Part shown: piece by piece, positions 1 to 5,595 of the stretch
How the letters are laid out: each line of letters opens with the position of its first letter
Position numbering within the stretch: the stretch's first letter is position 1
Origin: Ruminococcus sp. UBA3800
Lineage (GTDB): Bacteria; Bacillota; Clostridia; Oscillospirales; Ruminococcaceae
Assembly (NCBI GenBank): GCA_002368715.1
Contig: DFEO01000001.1
Span: 1-7,169 of the forward strand
Reading direction: 5' to 3'
Length of the DNA: 7,169 nucleotides
The notes under the pieces: model-generated
What the model was told of the DNA's origin: nothing
What the model saw: the letters and a program-made list of their open reading frames with translations, nothing else
Database searches by the model: none
Position numbers and translations under genes: made by a program

Positions 1-2
1 AT

Positions 3-578
3 TCAAAAAAAGAATTCTTAAAAGAAAGGCACAGAAAAAACATAATAAAGCAAGACTATAAGGTCAGTTTTCCAAATACTGTATGGGCAAGTGATGTTAC
101 ATACTTTAATTACAACCATAGACCTTACTATATTTGCGTAATACTTGACCTGTTTTCAAGAAAAGTTGTTGCGTATAAAATATCCAAGGTCAATTCTACT
201 CATCTTACCAAAGCGACTCTGCTAAAAGCTATTGCAGCACGAAAGCCAGATAATCGCTTGATTTTTCATACAGATAATGGACCTAATTATGTCTCATATA
301 CGTTTGAAAGAGCATTGCATGAAAATAATATAGAACACTCACGTTCACGCCCATACAACTCCCGGGACAATGCGGTTTGTGAGAGTTTCTTTTCCTCTCT
401 GAAACGTGAGGAGCTTTACCGCCGCAAGATAACAAGTGAGAAAATGCTTTACAAGCTGGTAGATGAATATATGATATTTTACAACACTAAACGCCCGCAC
501 GACACCTTAAAAAACAAAACTCCCGATGCTTTCGAGCGTGAATACCGCGCAAAATCAGGAGTTTATGAAGATCTGTAA
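3..578 (+). CDS. IS3-family transposase OrfB (DDE integrase core), 5'-truncated by window edge
   Basis: The reading frame is open from the first bases of the window to TAA at 576-578, giving 191 visible residues. Family members usually have about 280-300, so roughly the first 90 residues, the HTH_21-like region, lie outside. The rve-type catalytic core is complete. The first Asp is in WASDVTYF (codon 93-95), the second in HTDNGPNY (codon 273-275) and the Glu in VCESFFSSLK (codon 381-383). The last two are separated by exactly 35 residues, the DD(35)E spacing of the IS3 family. The C-terminal YNTKRPHDTL motif is also typical. The protein catalyses strand cleavage and transfer at the element's ends. 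In IS3 elements it is normally made as an OrfAB fusion by a -1 frameshift from an upstream orfA, which is not visible. No internal stop or frameshift is seen, so the visible part could be functional. Confidence 0.93.
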   Translation, partial: SKKEFLKERHRKNIIKQDYKVSFPNTVWASDVTYFNYNHRPYYICVILDLFSRKVVAYKISKVNSTHLTKATLLKAIAARKPDNRLIFHTDNGPNYVSYTFERALHENNIEHSRSRPYNSRDNAVCESFFSSLKREELYRRKITSEKMLYKLVDEYMIFYNTKRPHDTLKNKTPDAFEREYRAKSGVYEDL

Positions 579-583
579 TTAGA

Positions 584-595
584 CTCAGGGGTTCA
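584..595. repeat. Presumed right inverted repeat of the IS element
   Basis: CTCAGGGGTTCA lies 5 nt after the transposase stop and ends in CA, as IS3-family right ends do. The repeat may extend inwards into the end of the coding region. Without the left end the boundary cannot be confirmed. The motif nearly recurs in the tRNA terminator at 729-744. Confidence 0.5.
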
Positions 596-718
596 GATGT
601 TAAACTTTTTTGTGTTTTGTTTTCATTTTTAGACGATTTTATATTTCGAGTTTAGATTTAGCATAATTTATCATCCTCGCAAACGGCGTATTTGCAGAGT
701 TTCAGAGCATAAGAAAAA
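596..718. other. AT-rich spacer between IS end and tRNA terminator
   Basis: No gene, promoter pair or strong hairpin is visible. The stretch is T-rich on the plus strand (609-636) and becomes mixed from about 670. The A-run at 714-717 is part of the minus-strand U-tract of the tRNA terminator. Confidence 0.5.
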
Positions 719-748
719 CCCGATCTGAACTTGGGGGTTCAGATCGGG
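719..748 (-). terminator. Intrinsic terminator of tRNA-Leu
   Basis: CCCGATCTGAAC (719-730) and GTTCAGATCGGG (737-748) form a perfect 12-bp stem with a 6-nt loop. On the minus strand the stem is followed directly by GTTTTTC-type sequence (complement of about 712-718), giving the U-tract. On the plus strand no T-run follows, so it acts for minus-strand transcription. It lies 14 nt past the tRNA CCA end. Confidence 0.88.
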
Positions 749-762
749 ATACTCCTATCAAG

Positions 763-846
763 TGGTGCGGCAAACGGGACTTGAACCCGTACGTCAAGGA
801 CACACGCCCCTCAAACGTGCCTGTCTGCCAGTTCCAGCACTGCCGC
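763..846 (-). tRNA. tRNA-Leu, anticodon GAG, CCA encoded
   Basis: Read on the minus strand, the 84-nt gene folds fully. The acceptor stem is GCGGCAG (840-846) with TTGCCGC (767-773), including one G-T wobble, followed by discriminator A and an encoded CCA (763-765). The anticodon stem is CACGT/GCGTG with the 7-nt loop TTGAGGG (808-814), placing anticodon GAG at 810-812; it reads CUC and CUU leucine codons. A long variable arm that can pair GTC-CTT-GAC marks it as a class II tRNA, as expected for leucine. The T-arm is ACGGG-TTCAAGT-CCCGT and the D-loop contains GGAACTGGCAGAC. It stands alone, with its own promoter upstream and a terminator downstream. Confidence 0.97.
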
Positions 847-878
847 ATATTTGCTGTGTTCTCAAACTCAGCTTTTTT

Positions 879-907
879 ATTATATCACTCCTGAGGTGGT
901 TTGTCAA
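879..907 (-). promoter_or_regulatory. Sigma-A promoter of tRNA-Leu, perfect consensus
   Basis: On the minus strand TTGACA (902-907) and TATAAT (879-884) are separated by exactly 17 bp (885-901). All 12 hexamer bases match consensus. The start of transcription should fall near 872, about 26 nt before the tRNA 5' end, leaving a short 5' leader for RNase P to remove. Consensus promoters are common for stable RNA genes. Confidence 0.9.
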
Positions 908-910
908 GTG

Positions 911-954
911 TTTTTTTCAAAAAACTTTTCCTTTTTTGAGCTTTTTTTTAAAAA
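911..954 (-). promoter_or_regulatory. A-tract block upstream of tRNA promoter, UP-element-like
   Basis: Directly upstream of the -35 hexamer the minus strand carries runs of 7 A (911-917), 4 A (926-929), 6 A (932-937) and 8 A (942-949). The first two lie where the alpha-subunit C-terminal domain contacts an UP element (about -40 to -60). The tracts are spaced near multiples of the helical turn, so the DNA may be curved. The function is inferred from position and composition. Confidence 0.5.
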
Positions 955-1087
955 CCATATATATAGACTCCGTCAGCCAACATTCACTACAAGTGGTGGT
1001 CGCCCTTTTATTCGCCCGGCTGTTGTCAGCGTTCTTTCCGCCGTAGGGTACCCTGTTATTTGCAAACAGCAAAAAAAGCGGCAGCGC
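955..1087. other. Intergenic region between divergent tRNA-Leu and glycosidase operon promoters
   Basis: No convincing gene is seen here. The region holds the far side of the A-tract block, a GGGTACCC palindrome near 1046-1053, and a small inverted repeat CTGTT/AACAG (1053-1057 and 1065-1069) around TTTGCAAA. It ends with the AAAGCG/CGCTTT repeat that overlaps the operon promoter. Open frames across it lack ribosome binding sites and protein-like composition. Confidence 0.5.
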
Positions 1088-1090
1088 TTT
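1075..1090. repeat. Inverted repeat overlapping the -35 of the glycosidase operon, possible operator
   Basis: AAAGCG (1075-1080) and CGCTTT (1085-1090) are perfect 6-bp arms around a 4-nt centre. The right arm covers the first three bases of the proposed -35 hexamer, so a bound protein would block polymerase. As an RNA hairpin it would be short, and although a T-run follows, it lies upstream of the start site. An operator is the more natural reading. Confidence 0.35.
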
Positions 1091-1116
1091 ACTTTTTTTT
1101 CGCTTTATGGTATAAT
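1088..1116 (+). promoter_or_regulatory. Sigma-A promoter of GH95-GH26 operon
   Basis: A perfect TATAAT (1111-1116) is preceded at 17 bp by TTTACT (1088-1093), which matches TTGACA at four of six positions. The predicted start near 1123 gives a leader of about 140 nt before the GH95 start codon. No competing promoter is seen closer to the gene. Confidence 0.75.
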
Positions 1117-1141
1117 GAAAGCATTGAAAATGTGTGCAGCT

Positions 1142-1247
1142 TCCCGGCACTGCCTGCATATCGTATATACCCGATGCAGGCAGCCATTGCGATCTTTTCA
1201 AACGCAGCCAATAATCCTTTTCCCGCACCAAGCTTTCTGTGCCGGGA
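1142..1247 (+). promoter_or_regulatory. Structured 5' leader of the glycosidase operon, candidate cis-regulatory RNA
   Basis: TCCCGGCAC (1142-1150) pairs perfectly with GTGCCGGGA (1239-1247), closing a domain of about 106 nt just before the ribosome binding site (1255-1260). Immediately inside it, TGCCTGCAT (1151-1159) pairs perfectly with ATGCAGGCA (1174-1182). A weaker third helix, TGCG/CGCA (1188-1191 with 1203-1206), is possible. This gives a closing stem with a junction, an architecture like that of riboswitches or protein-binding leaders. I recognise no known riboswitch consensus. No U-run follows the main hairpin, so simple attenuation is not evident. The pairing is read directly; the role is inferred. 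Confidence 0.45.
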
Positions 1248-1265
1248 CATCAACGGAGGTACATT

Positions 1266-3542
1266 ATGAACAGTTCGACCCTTTTATGGTATAACACACC
1301 GGCTGACGACTGGAACAAGGCTCTGCCGATAGGAAACGGCAGGATCGGTGCTATGGTGTTTTCTCAGCCGATAGACGAACATATCCAGCTCAACGAGGAT
1401 TCCGTCTGGTCGGGCGGGCCGAGAAAGAGAAACAACAAAAGCGCTTATCCTAATCTTGAAAAGGTAAGAAACCTGCTTTTTGAGGAAAAGATAGAGCAGG
1501 CCGAGAAAATAGTAAACCAGAGCTTCTGCGGGACTCCTGTCAACGAGCGCCACTATATGCCGCTGGGCGACCTTAACATAAGCCACACCGACCACACCGA
1601 AGCGGAGTTTATCCGCCGCAGCCTCGACCTTGCGACGGCTGTGTGTCTGACCGAGTATAAGCTCGGGGACGTAAGGTTTGAGCGTGAGGTGTTTGTGTCT
1701 GAGCCGGACAGCGTTCTTGTTATGCGGATAAAGGGAGACAAGCCGGGCTCGGTCAATATGAAGATGACTCTTGACGGCAGGGACGATTATTTCGATGACA
1801 ATTCCCCTGTCAGCGAGGATGACCTGCTGTTTTACGGCGGCTGCGGCAGCGAGGACGGCATAAGGTTCGCTGCATATCTGAAGGCCATACCCAGAGGCGG
1901 CAGGGTCTATGCAGACGGCAGCTTTCTGATGTCCGAGGGCTGTGACGAGCTTATGGTCATACTGGGGGCACAGACGAGCTTCCGCTTCGAGGATTATAAG
2001 GACAAGGCAGTGTATGACGTCACAGCAAGCGCTGACAAGAGCTTTGAGCAGCTCAGAGAAACACACATAAAGGACTACGGCTCTTACTTTGACAGGGCAA
2101 AGATCAGCCTGCCCGATAACAGCGGCGGCGCTTCCGAGCTGCCGACGAACGAAAGGCTCGAAAACATAAAACAGGGCGGCAAGGACAACAAGCTCATAGA
2201 GCTGTATCACAATTTCGGACGCTATCTGATGATCTCGGCCAGCCGTGAAGGCACGCTGCCGATGAATCTTCAGGGCATATGGAACAAGGATATGTGGCCT
2301 GCATGGGGCTGCCGCTTTACTATAAACATCAACACTGAGATGAACTACTGGTGTGCCGAGAACTGCAACCTTTCGGAGCTTCACACACCGCTGTTCGACC
2401 ATATCGAGAGGATGAGGCCGAACGGACGTGAGACAGCACGCCTGATGTATCACTGCGGCGGCTTTACCTGTCACCACAATACCGACATATGGGGAGACTG
2501 TGCCCCTCAGGACCTGTGGATGCCTGCCACACAGTGGCCTATGGGTGCTGCCTGGCTGTGTCTGCATATATGGGAGCACTATCTGTTCACCCTTGACCGT
2601 GAGTTCCTGGAGGACAAATATGAAACGCTCAGAGAGGCGGCAGAATTCTTTGTGGACTTCCTTATCCCCGACAAGCAGGGACGTATGGTGACCTGTCCTT
2701 CTGTTTCTCCCGAGAACACCTATCTCACCGAGAGCGGCACAAAGGGCAGCCTCTGCATAGGACCTTCTATGGACAGTCAGATAATTTACAGGCTGTTCAC
2801 TGCTGTTATCGAGTCCTCGAAGATACTGAACACCGACAAGGCATTTGCCGAAAAGCTTTACGACCTGCGAGGCAGGCTCCCTCAGCCCGAGATCGGCAAA
2901 TACGGCCAGATAAAGGAATGGGCGATAGACTATGACGAGGTAGAGCCCGGACACAGACATATCTCTCAGCTGTTTGCGCTCTATCCCGATGATGCCATAA
3001 ACACAAGAAAGGATACGGCTCTGACCGAGGCCGCAAAGGCTACCCTTGAAAGGCGCCTTTCTCACGGCGGCGGCCACACAGGCTGGTCGAGAGCATGGAT
3101 AATAAACCACTGGGCAAGACTCTGCGAGGGAGAAAAGGTGTATGATAATATCATATCGCTCCTTTCGTCCTCGACCTCAGAGAATATGTTCGATATGCAC
3201 CCGCCCTTCCAGATAGACGGAAACTTCGGCGGCACCGCAGGCATAACAGAAGCACTGCTTCAAAGTCAGAACGGCGAGATAAGACTGCTCCCTGCCCTGC
3301 CGAAGGAATGGTCGGAAGGCTCGTTCAGAGGGCTTTGCGCAAGAGGCGGCTTTGTTGTGGATGCCGAGTGGACGCAGGGCAGGCTCACCTCCTGCACCAT
3401 AAGGGCAACAAAGGACGCAAGATGCGTTATCGCAATACCCGGGCTCAAGGTCCTTTGCGGCAAGGCAGCCCTTGAGACCGAGCAGGACGGCGAGACCACA
3501 GCCTTTATGGCAGCGGCCGGAAAAACATACAGAGTATTCTGA
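1266..3542 (+). CDS. Glycoside hydrolase family 95 (alpha-L-fucosidase / alpha-L-galactosidase)
   Basis: This 758-residue enzyme spans the usual length of single-module GH95 proteins. Family members hydrolyse terminal alpha-1,2-linked L-fucose (or L-galactose) by inversion. The N-terminal beta-rich domain opens with the typical [20 protein letters not shown] and [11 protein letters not shown]. The (alpha/alpha)6 barrel contains NLQGIWN (334-340), [12 protein letters not shown] (351-362), HHNTDIWGD (403-411), SPENTY (481-486) and FQIDGNFGG (648-656). By analogy with Bifidobacterium bifidum AfcA (N421, N423, E566, D766), N354/N356, E483 and D651 are the predicted catalytic residues, all present. 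The start at 1266 is chosen because GGAGGT (1255-1260) lies 5 nt before it. An in-frame GTG at 1239 would precede the ribosome binding site and lie in the leader stem. There is no signal peptide, so it acts in the cytoplasm on imported oligosaccharides. The GH26 gene follows after 16 nt, indicating one operon. Fucose versus L-galactose specificity cannot be decided here. Confidence 0.95.
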   Translation: MNSSTLLWYNTPADDWNKALPIGNGRIGAMVFSQPIDEHIQLNEDSVWSGGPRKRNNKSAYPNLEKVRNLLFEEKIEQAEKIVNQSFCGTPVNERHYMPLGDLNISHTDHTEAEFIRRSLDLATAVCLTEYKLGDVRFEREVFVSEPDSVLVMRIKGDKPGSVNMKMTLDGRDDYFDDNSPVSEDDLLFYGGCGSEDGIRFAAYLKAIPRGGRVYADGSFLMSEGCDELMVILGAQTSFRFEDYKDKAVYDVTASADKSFEQLRETHIKDYGSYFDRAKISLPDNSGGASELPTNERLENIKQGGKDNKLIELYHNFGRYLMISASREGTLPMNLQGIWNKDMWPAWGCRFTININTEMNYWCAENCNLSELHTPLFDHIERMRPNGRETARLMYHCGGFTCHHNTDIWGDCAPQDLWMPATQWPMGAAWLCLHIWEHYLFTLDREFLEDKYETLREAAEFFVDFLIPDKQGRMVTCPSVSPENTYLTESGTKGSLCIGPSMDSQIIYRLFTAVIESSKILNTDKAFAEKLYDLRGRLPQPEIGKYGQIKEWAIDYDEVEPGHRHISQLFALYPDDAINTRKDTALTEAAKATLERRLSHGGGHTGWSRAWIINHWARLCEGEKVYDNIISLLSSSTSENMFDMHPPFQIDGNFGGTAGITEALLQSQNGEIRLLPALPKEWSEGSFRGLCARGGFVVDAEWTQGRLTSCTIRATKDARCVIAIPGLKVLCGKAALETEQDGETTAFMAAAGKTYRVF

Positions 3543-3543
3543 C

Positions 3544-3551
3544 AGAGGGTG
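3544..3551 (+). promoter_or_regulatory. Ribosome binding site that decides the TTG start of the GH26 gene
   Basis: AGAGGGTG lies 7 nt before TTG at 3559. An in-frame stop at 3550-3552 excludes any earlier start, and the first downstream ATG (3598) would destroy the signal peptide. TTG is therefore the best start. Confidence 0.7.
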
Positions 3552-3558
3552 AAAAAAC

Positions 3559-5220
3559 TTGGGTTTTAAATATGCTTTTGCCGCAGCTGCGATAGCCATG
3601 ACAGCTGTGCTCTCGGCCTGCGGCAATGAGATAAAAAAGGCTGATGTCGATATCACAAGCTCATCTTCCGAAAGCTCCTCCGCAGCAATTGACAGTATGG
3701 GAGACATACAGGATGATGACAGCAGCACCGCCGAAAAGCAGGTCAAGGAATTTGACGAGACAGTGATCGTCCCCGAGCCTGTAAAATATGTGAAATTCTC
3801 GGCCACCGCCGAGGCCGAGGACGGAAAGCTCGGCGGAGCCACTGCGGTGCTCAGCGACCGCAAGGACTTTACAGGAAAAGGATATGTGACCGAGATAGCC
3901 AAGGCAGAGGACTGGTCTGTGGAGATAGAGCTCCCCGAGAGCCAGTTCTATAACGTGTCCGTGACCACACGCTCCGAGGTGCCCTGCAATAATGTGCTTA
4001 TGGGCAACGGTGCAAAGCTTATGAATGTTGCCTCCGGCGGAAGCGGAGATTTTGAGACCACGATAATCAAGAACGTTTATCTTGAAAAGGGAACGCTGAC
4101 TATAAACCTTGACCCCATAGACGCAGGGCTCGATATCGACAGGGTGAGCGTGGCTGCCAGCGCCGAGGTGTCTGTTTTCAAGCAGAGCCTTGACTCACCT
4201 GCTCTGTCAAATGCAAAGGCGAGCGACAGCACAAAGGCGCTTTACAGCCTGCTTTGCAGCACCTATGGAAAGAAGATACTGCTCGGACAATATGACACCG
4301 TGGGGACAAACGCCGAAACTGACGTTATCTATGACACAACGGGGAAGTATCCCGCTATACGGTTCGGAGACCTTATGTGTGTGACCGACGACGAGAGCAC
4401 CAACAGCGCCGAGCTTGAATGTGCTAAACAGTGGCATGAAGACGGCGGCATCGTCGGCTATATGTGGCACTGGAAGTCGCCGAGCAAAAAGAGCAGCTTT
4501 CTGAGCAGCGAGTCCGACTTTGACATTATGAAGGCAAAGACCGCAGAGGATATCTCGATGATGAAGGCTGCCGATATCAAAAAGCTTGCGGATGAAAAAA
4601 AGATAAGCGCACAGTGTCTGGCGCTGGTAAACGACATAGACAAGGCTGCCGAGGCGCTGAAGGTGCTTCAGGCTGAGGATATCCCGGTCTTGTGGAGACC
4701 TCTGCATGAGGCCAGCAACGGGGCATTCTGGTGGGGCAAGGACAAGGACAGCTATATCTGGCTGTGGCAGCTTATGTATAAGCGAATGACAGCTTATCAC
4801 GGGCTCGATAACCTTATATGGGTGTGGAGCGCTCAGAATGCCGATTGGTATGTTTCGGACAAGATGTGCGACATCGTTTCGGCAGACGTTTACTCGCAGA
4901 ACAAGCGCTCGGGACAAATAATGATAATGCTGTTTTTGAACAGCATCTGCCAGACAAAGCCTATCGTTATGAGCGAGTGCGGAAGCTTCCCCGATATACA
5001 GAGCATAGCTGATGAGGGCGCTTACTGGGGCTATATAGGCCACTGGGGAGCCGACTATCTGCTGGACGAAAACGGCAGGCTCGACGAGAGCCACGACACA
5101 GCGGACGAGCTTGTAAGGATGTATAACAATAACTTTACCCTGACCCGTGACAAGCTGGAGGATCTTATGATCAAGCCAAAGGCTAAGGCCGAAGAAGATC
5201 CATCCTCCGCCGCACAGTGA
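3559..5220 (+). CDS. CBM35-GH26 lipoprotein, probable beta-mannanase
   Basis: The protein has 553 residues starting at TTG. Residues 1-20 form a lipoprotein signal peptide (one Lys, hydrophobic stretch, lipobox LSAC) with Cys21 as the predicted lipidated residue, so the enzyme is anchored outside the membrane. A Ser/Asp/Glu-rich linker (about 31-70) precedes a CBM35-like beta-sandwich at about 76-200 (AEAEDGKLGG, GKGYV, LDIDRVSV). The GH26 (beta/alpha)8 domain covers about 215-535 with GYMWHW (300-305), WRPLHEASNGAFWWG (379-393) and PIVMSECGS (468-476). E384 is the predicted acid/base and E473 the nucleophile of this retaining family. Most GH26 enzymes are endo-beta-1,4-mannanases; some act on other beta-glucans or xylans, so the substrate is inferred. 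The C-terminal tail is charged and Ala-rich. It is translationally close to the GH95 gene. Residues about 452-460 are unusually hydrophobic and may reflect two compensating indels (4912-4936). No terminator follows before the next promoter. Confidence 0.93.
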   Translation: MGFKYAFAAAAIAMTAVLSACGNEIKKADVDITSSSSESSSAAIDSMGDIQDDDSSTAEKQVKEFDETVIVPEPVKYVKFSATAEAEDGKLGGATAVLSDRKDFTGKGYVTEIAKAEDWSVEIELPESQFYNVSVTTRSEVPCNNVLMGNGAKLMNVASGGSGDFETTIIKNVYLEKGTLTINLDPIDAGLDIDRVSVAASAEVSVFKQSLDSPALSNAKASDSTKALYSLLCSTYGKKILLGQYDTVGTNAETDVIYDTTGKYPAIRFGDLMCVTDDESTNSAELECAKQWHEDGGIVGYMWHWKSPSKKSSFLSSESDFDIMKAKTAEDISMMKAADIKKLADEKKISAQCLALVNDIDKAAEALKVLQAEDIPVLWRPLHEASNGAFWWGKDKDSYIWLWQLMYKRMTAYHGLDNLIWVWSAQNADWYVSDKMCDIVSADVYSQNKRSGQIMIMLFLNSICQTKPIVMSECGSFPDIQSIADEGAYWGYIGHWGADYLLDENGRLDESHDTADELVRMYNNNFTLTRDKLEDLMIKPKAKAEEDPSSAAQ

Positions 5221-5223
5221 CAG

Positions 5224-5233
5224 AAAACGTTTT
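5224..5233. repeat. Palindrome AAAACGTTTT just upstream of the -35, possible LacI/CcpA-type operator
   Basis: A perfect 10-bp palindrome centred on CG sits 2 nt before the -35 hexamer. It resembles the core of LacI-family sites and matches most, but not all, positions of the cre consensus TGWAANCGNTNWCA, with mismatches at the outer bases. No regulator gene is in the window. Binding is inference. Confidence 0.3.
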
Positions 5234-5235
5234 GC

Positions 5236-5264
5236 TTGACACAGGTGTTTATCTGTGTTATAAT
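5236..5264 (+). promoter_or_regulatory. Sigma-A promoter of the small acidic protein gene, perfect consensus
   Basis: TTGACA (5236-5241) and TATAAT (5259-5264) are separated by exactly 17 bp. Transcription should start near 5271, giving a leader of about 31 nt. It begins only 15 nt after the GH26 stop codon. An inverted repeat (ACACAG 5239-5244, CTGTGT 5253-5258) fills the region between the hexamers and partly overlaps the -35, so the promoter could be repressed. Confidence 0.9.
5239..5258. repeat. Inverted repeat within the promoter spacer, possible operator
   Basis: ACACAG (5239-5244) and CTGTGT (5253-5258) are perfect 6-bp arms separated by 8 nt. A protein bound here would cover the space between the -35 and -10 elements. 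The symmetry is seen directly; the function is inferred. Confidence 0.35.
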
Positions 5265-5301
5265 AGCTTTAAGTTCAAATATTTTATTGGAGTGGTTAAT
5301 A

Positions 5302-5538
5302 ATGCTTAATATCAACGTAGGAGATACAGTGAAGGACGCTCACGGAAAGACCTATAATGTCATCGAGGTCCATGAGCATAATGTGCTCATACTTGAAGAA
5401 GGAAAAGAGTATTGGGAGCGCATCTGTATGGGAAATTTTGATTTCAATGCTTATTTCAAGGAGATGTCTGAGGAAATGCCCGGTGGCGGAGAAGACATCG
5501 ACGGTGACGAGAACGAAGAAGACGAAGAGGATTATTGA
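5302..5538 (+). CDS. Small acidic protein of unknown function (78 aa)
   Basis: I do not recognise a family. The start is ATG at 5302, 9 nt after GGAG (5289-5292) and about 31 nt after the predicted transcription start; an upstream in-frame start at 5236 would lie inside the promoter and is excluded. Residues 1-34 (INVGDTVKDAHGKTYNV, then VLILEEG) look like a small beta-barrel of the SH3/KOW-like kind: alternating hydrophobics with Gly-Asp turns. Residues 35-56 appear amphipathic (YWERICMGNFDFNAYF). Residues 57-78 form a disordered acidic tail rich in Glu and Asp (EDIDGDENEEDEEDY). There is no signal peptide or membrane segment, so it should be cytoplasmic. It has a strong dedicated promoter and precedes a potassium channel gene. 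The acidic tail could bind cations or basic proteins, but nothing here proves that. Confidence 0.8.
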   Translation: MLNINVGDTVKDAHGKTYNVIEVHEHNVLILEEGKEYWERICMGNFDFNAYFKEMSEEMPGGGEDIDGDENEEDEEDY

Positions 5539-5544
5539 TAAGAC

Positions 5545-5569
5545 ACGCCGCCCGTTTTCGGAGCGGCGT
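5545..5569 (+). terminator. Hairpin between acidic protein gene and channel gene, weak or partial terminator
   Basis: ACGCCGC (5545-5551) and GCGGCGT (5563-5569) form a perfect 7-bp GC-rich stem, which can extend inwards by CG pairs around a TTTT loop. The following sequence TGTTTGC is only partly T, so termination may be incomplete. No promoter is visible between this hairpin and the channel gene, so read-through would be needed to express the channel. Confidence 0.55.
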
Positions 5570-5595
5570 TGTTTGCAGATATAGGCGGTGAGACT

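Larger units (their letters stand above)
1..595 (+). mobile_element. IS3-family insertion sequence, right-hand part (left end outside window)
   Basis: The element consists of the 3' two-thirds of an IS3-type transposase gene and the presumed right terminal repeat. Seventeen bases after the stop codon the sequence reads CTCAGGGGTTCA (584-595). Read from outside inwards this is TGAACCCCTGAG, with the TG...CA terminus usual for IS3-family ends. The exact end is inferred because the left repeat and target duplication are outside the window. Base composition is clearly more AT-rich than the glycosidase genes downstream, which fits acquisition by transfer. The element sits next to a tRNA-Leu gene. 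Confidence 0.8.

Noticed and set aside
762..1046. Plus-strand open frame across the tRNA-Leu gene and its promoter
   Set aside because: It runs through the complement of a complete tRNA and its consensus promoter, and the translation is low-complexity Phe/Leu from T-runs.
917..1231. Minus-strand open frame of about 104 codons between the tRNA and GH95 gene
   Set aside because: It ends in the A-tract block, has no ribosome binding site and no protein-like pattern, and opposes the operon promoter and leader.
1239..1265. Extended GH95 N-terminus from GTG at 1239
   Set aside because: The extra residues precede and include the GGAGGT ribosome binding site that serves ATG 1266, and they lie in the paired leader stem.
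1130..1294. Possible leader peptide starting at ATG 1130 in the operon leader
   Set aside because: No ribosome binding site precedes it, it shows no run of regulatory codons, and it runs into the GH95 start region in another frame.
1284..3110. Long minus-strand open frame (over 600 codons) opposite the GH95 gene
   Set aside because: It is a mirror of the GH95 coding frame. The translation has no recognisable domain, there is no ribosome binding site, and the plus-strand product has every GH95 motif.
4207..5094. Minus-strand open frame of about 295 codons opposite the GH26 gene
   Set aside because: It is a shadow of a strongly supported plus-strand gene, has no start signals or family motifs.
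5236..5301. Extended N-terminus of the acidic protein, which would add a hydrophobic segment
   Set aside because: The extension overlaps the -35 and -10 elements and the predicted transcription start, so it would not be on the mRNA.
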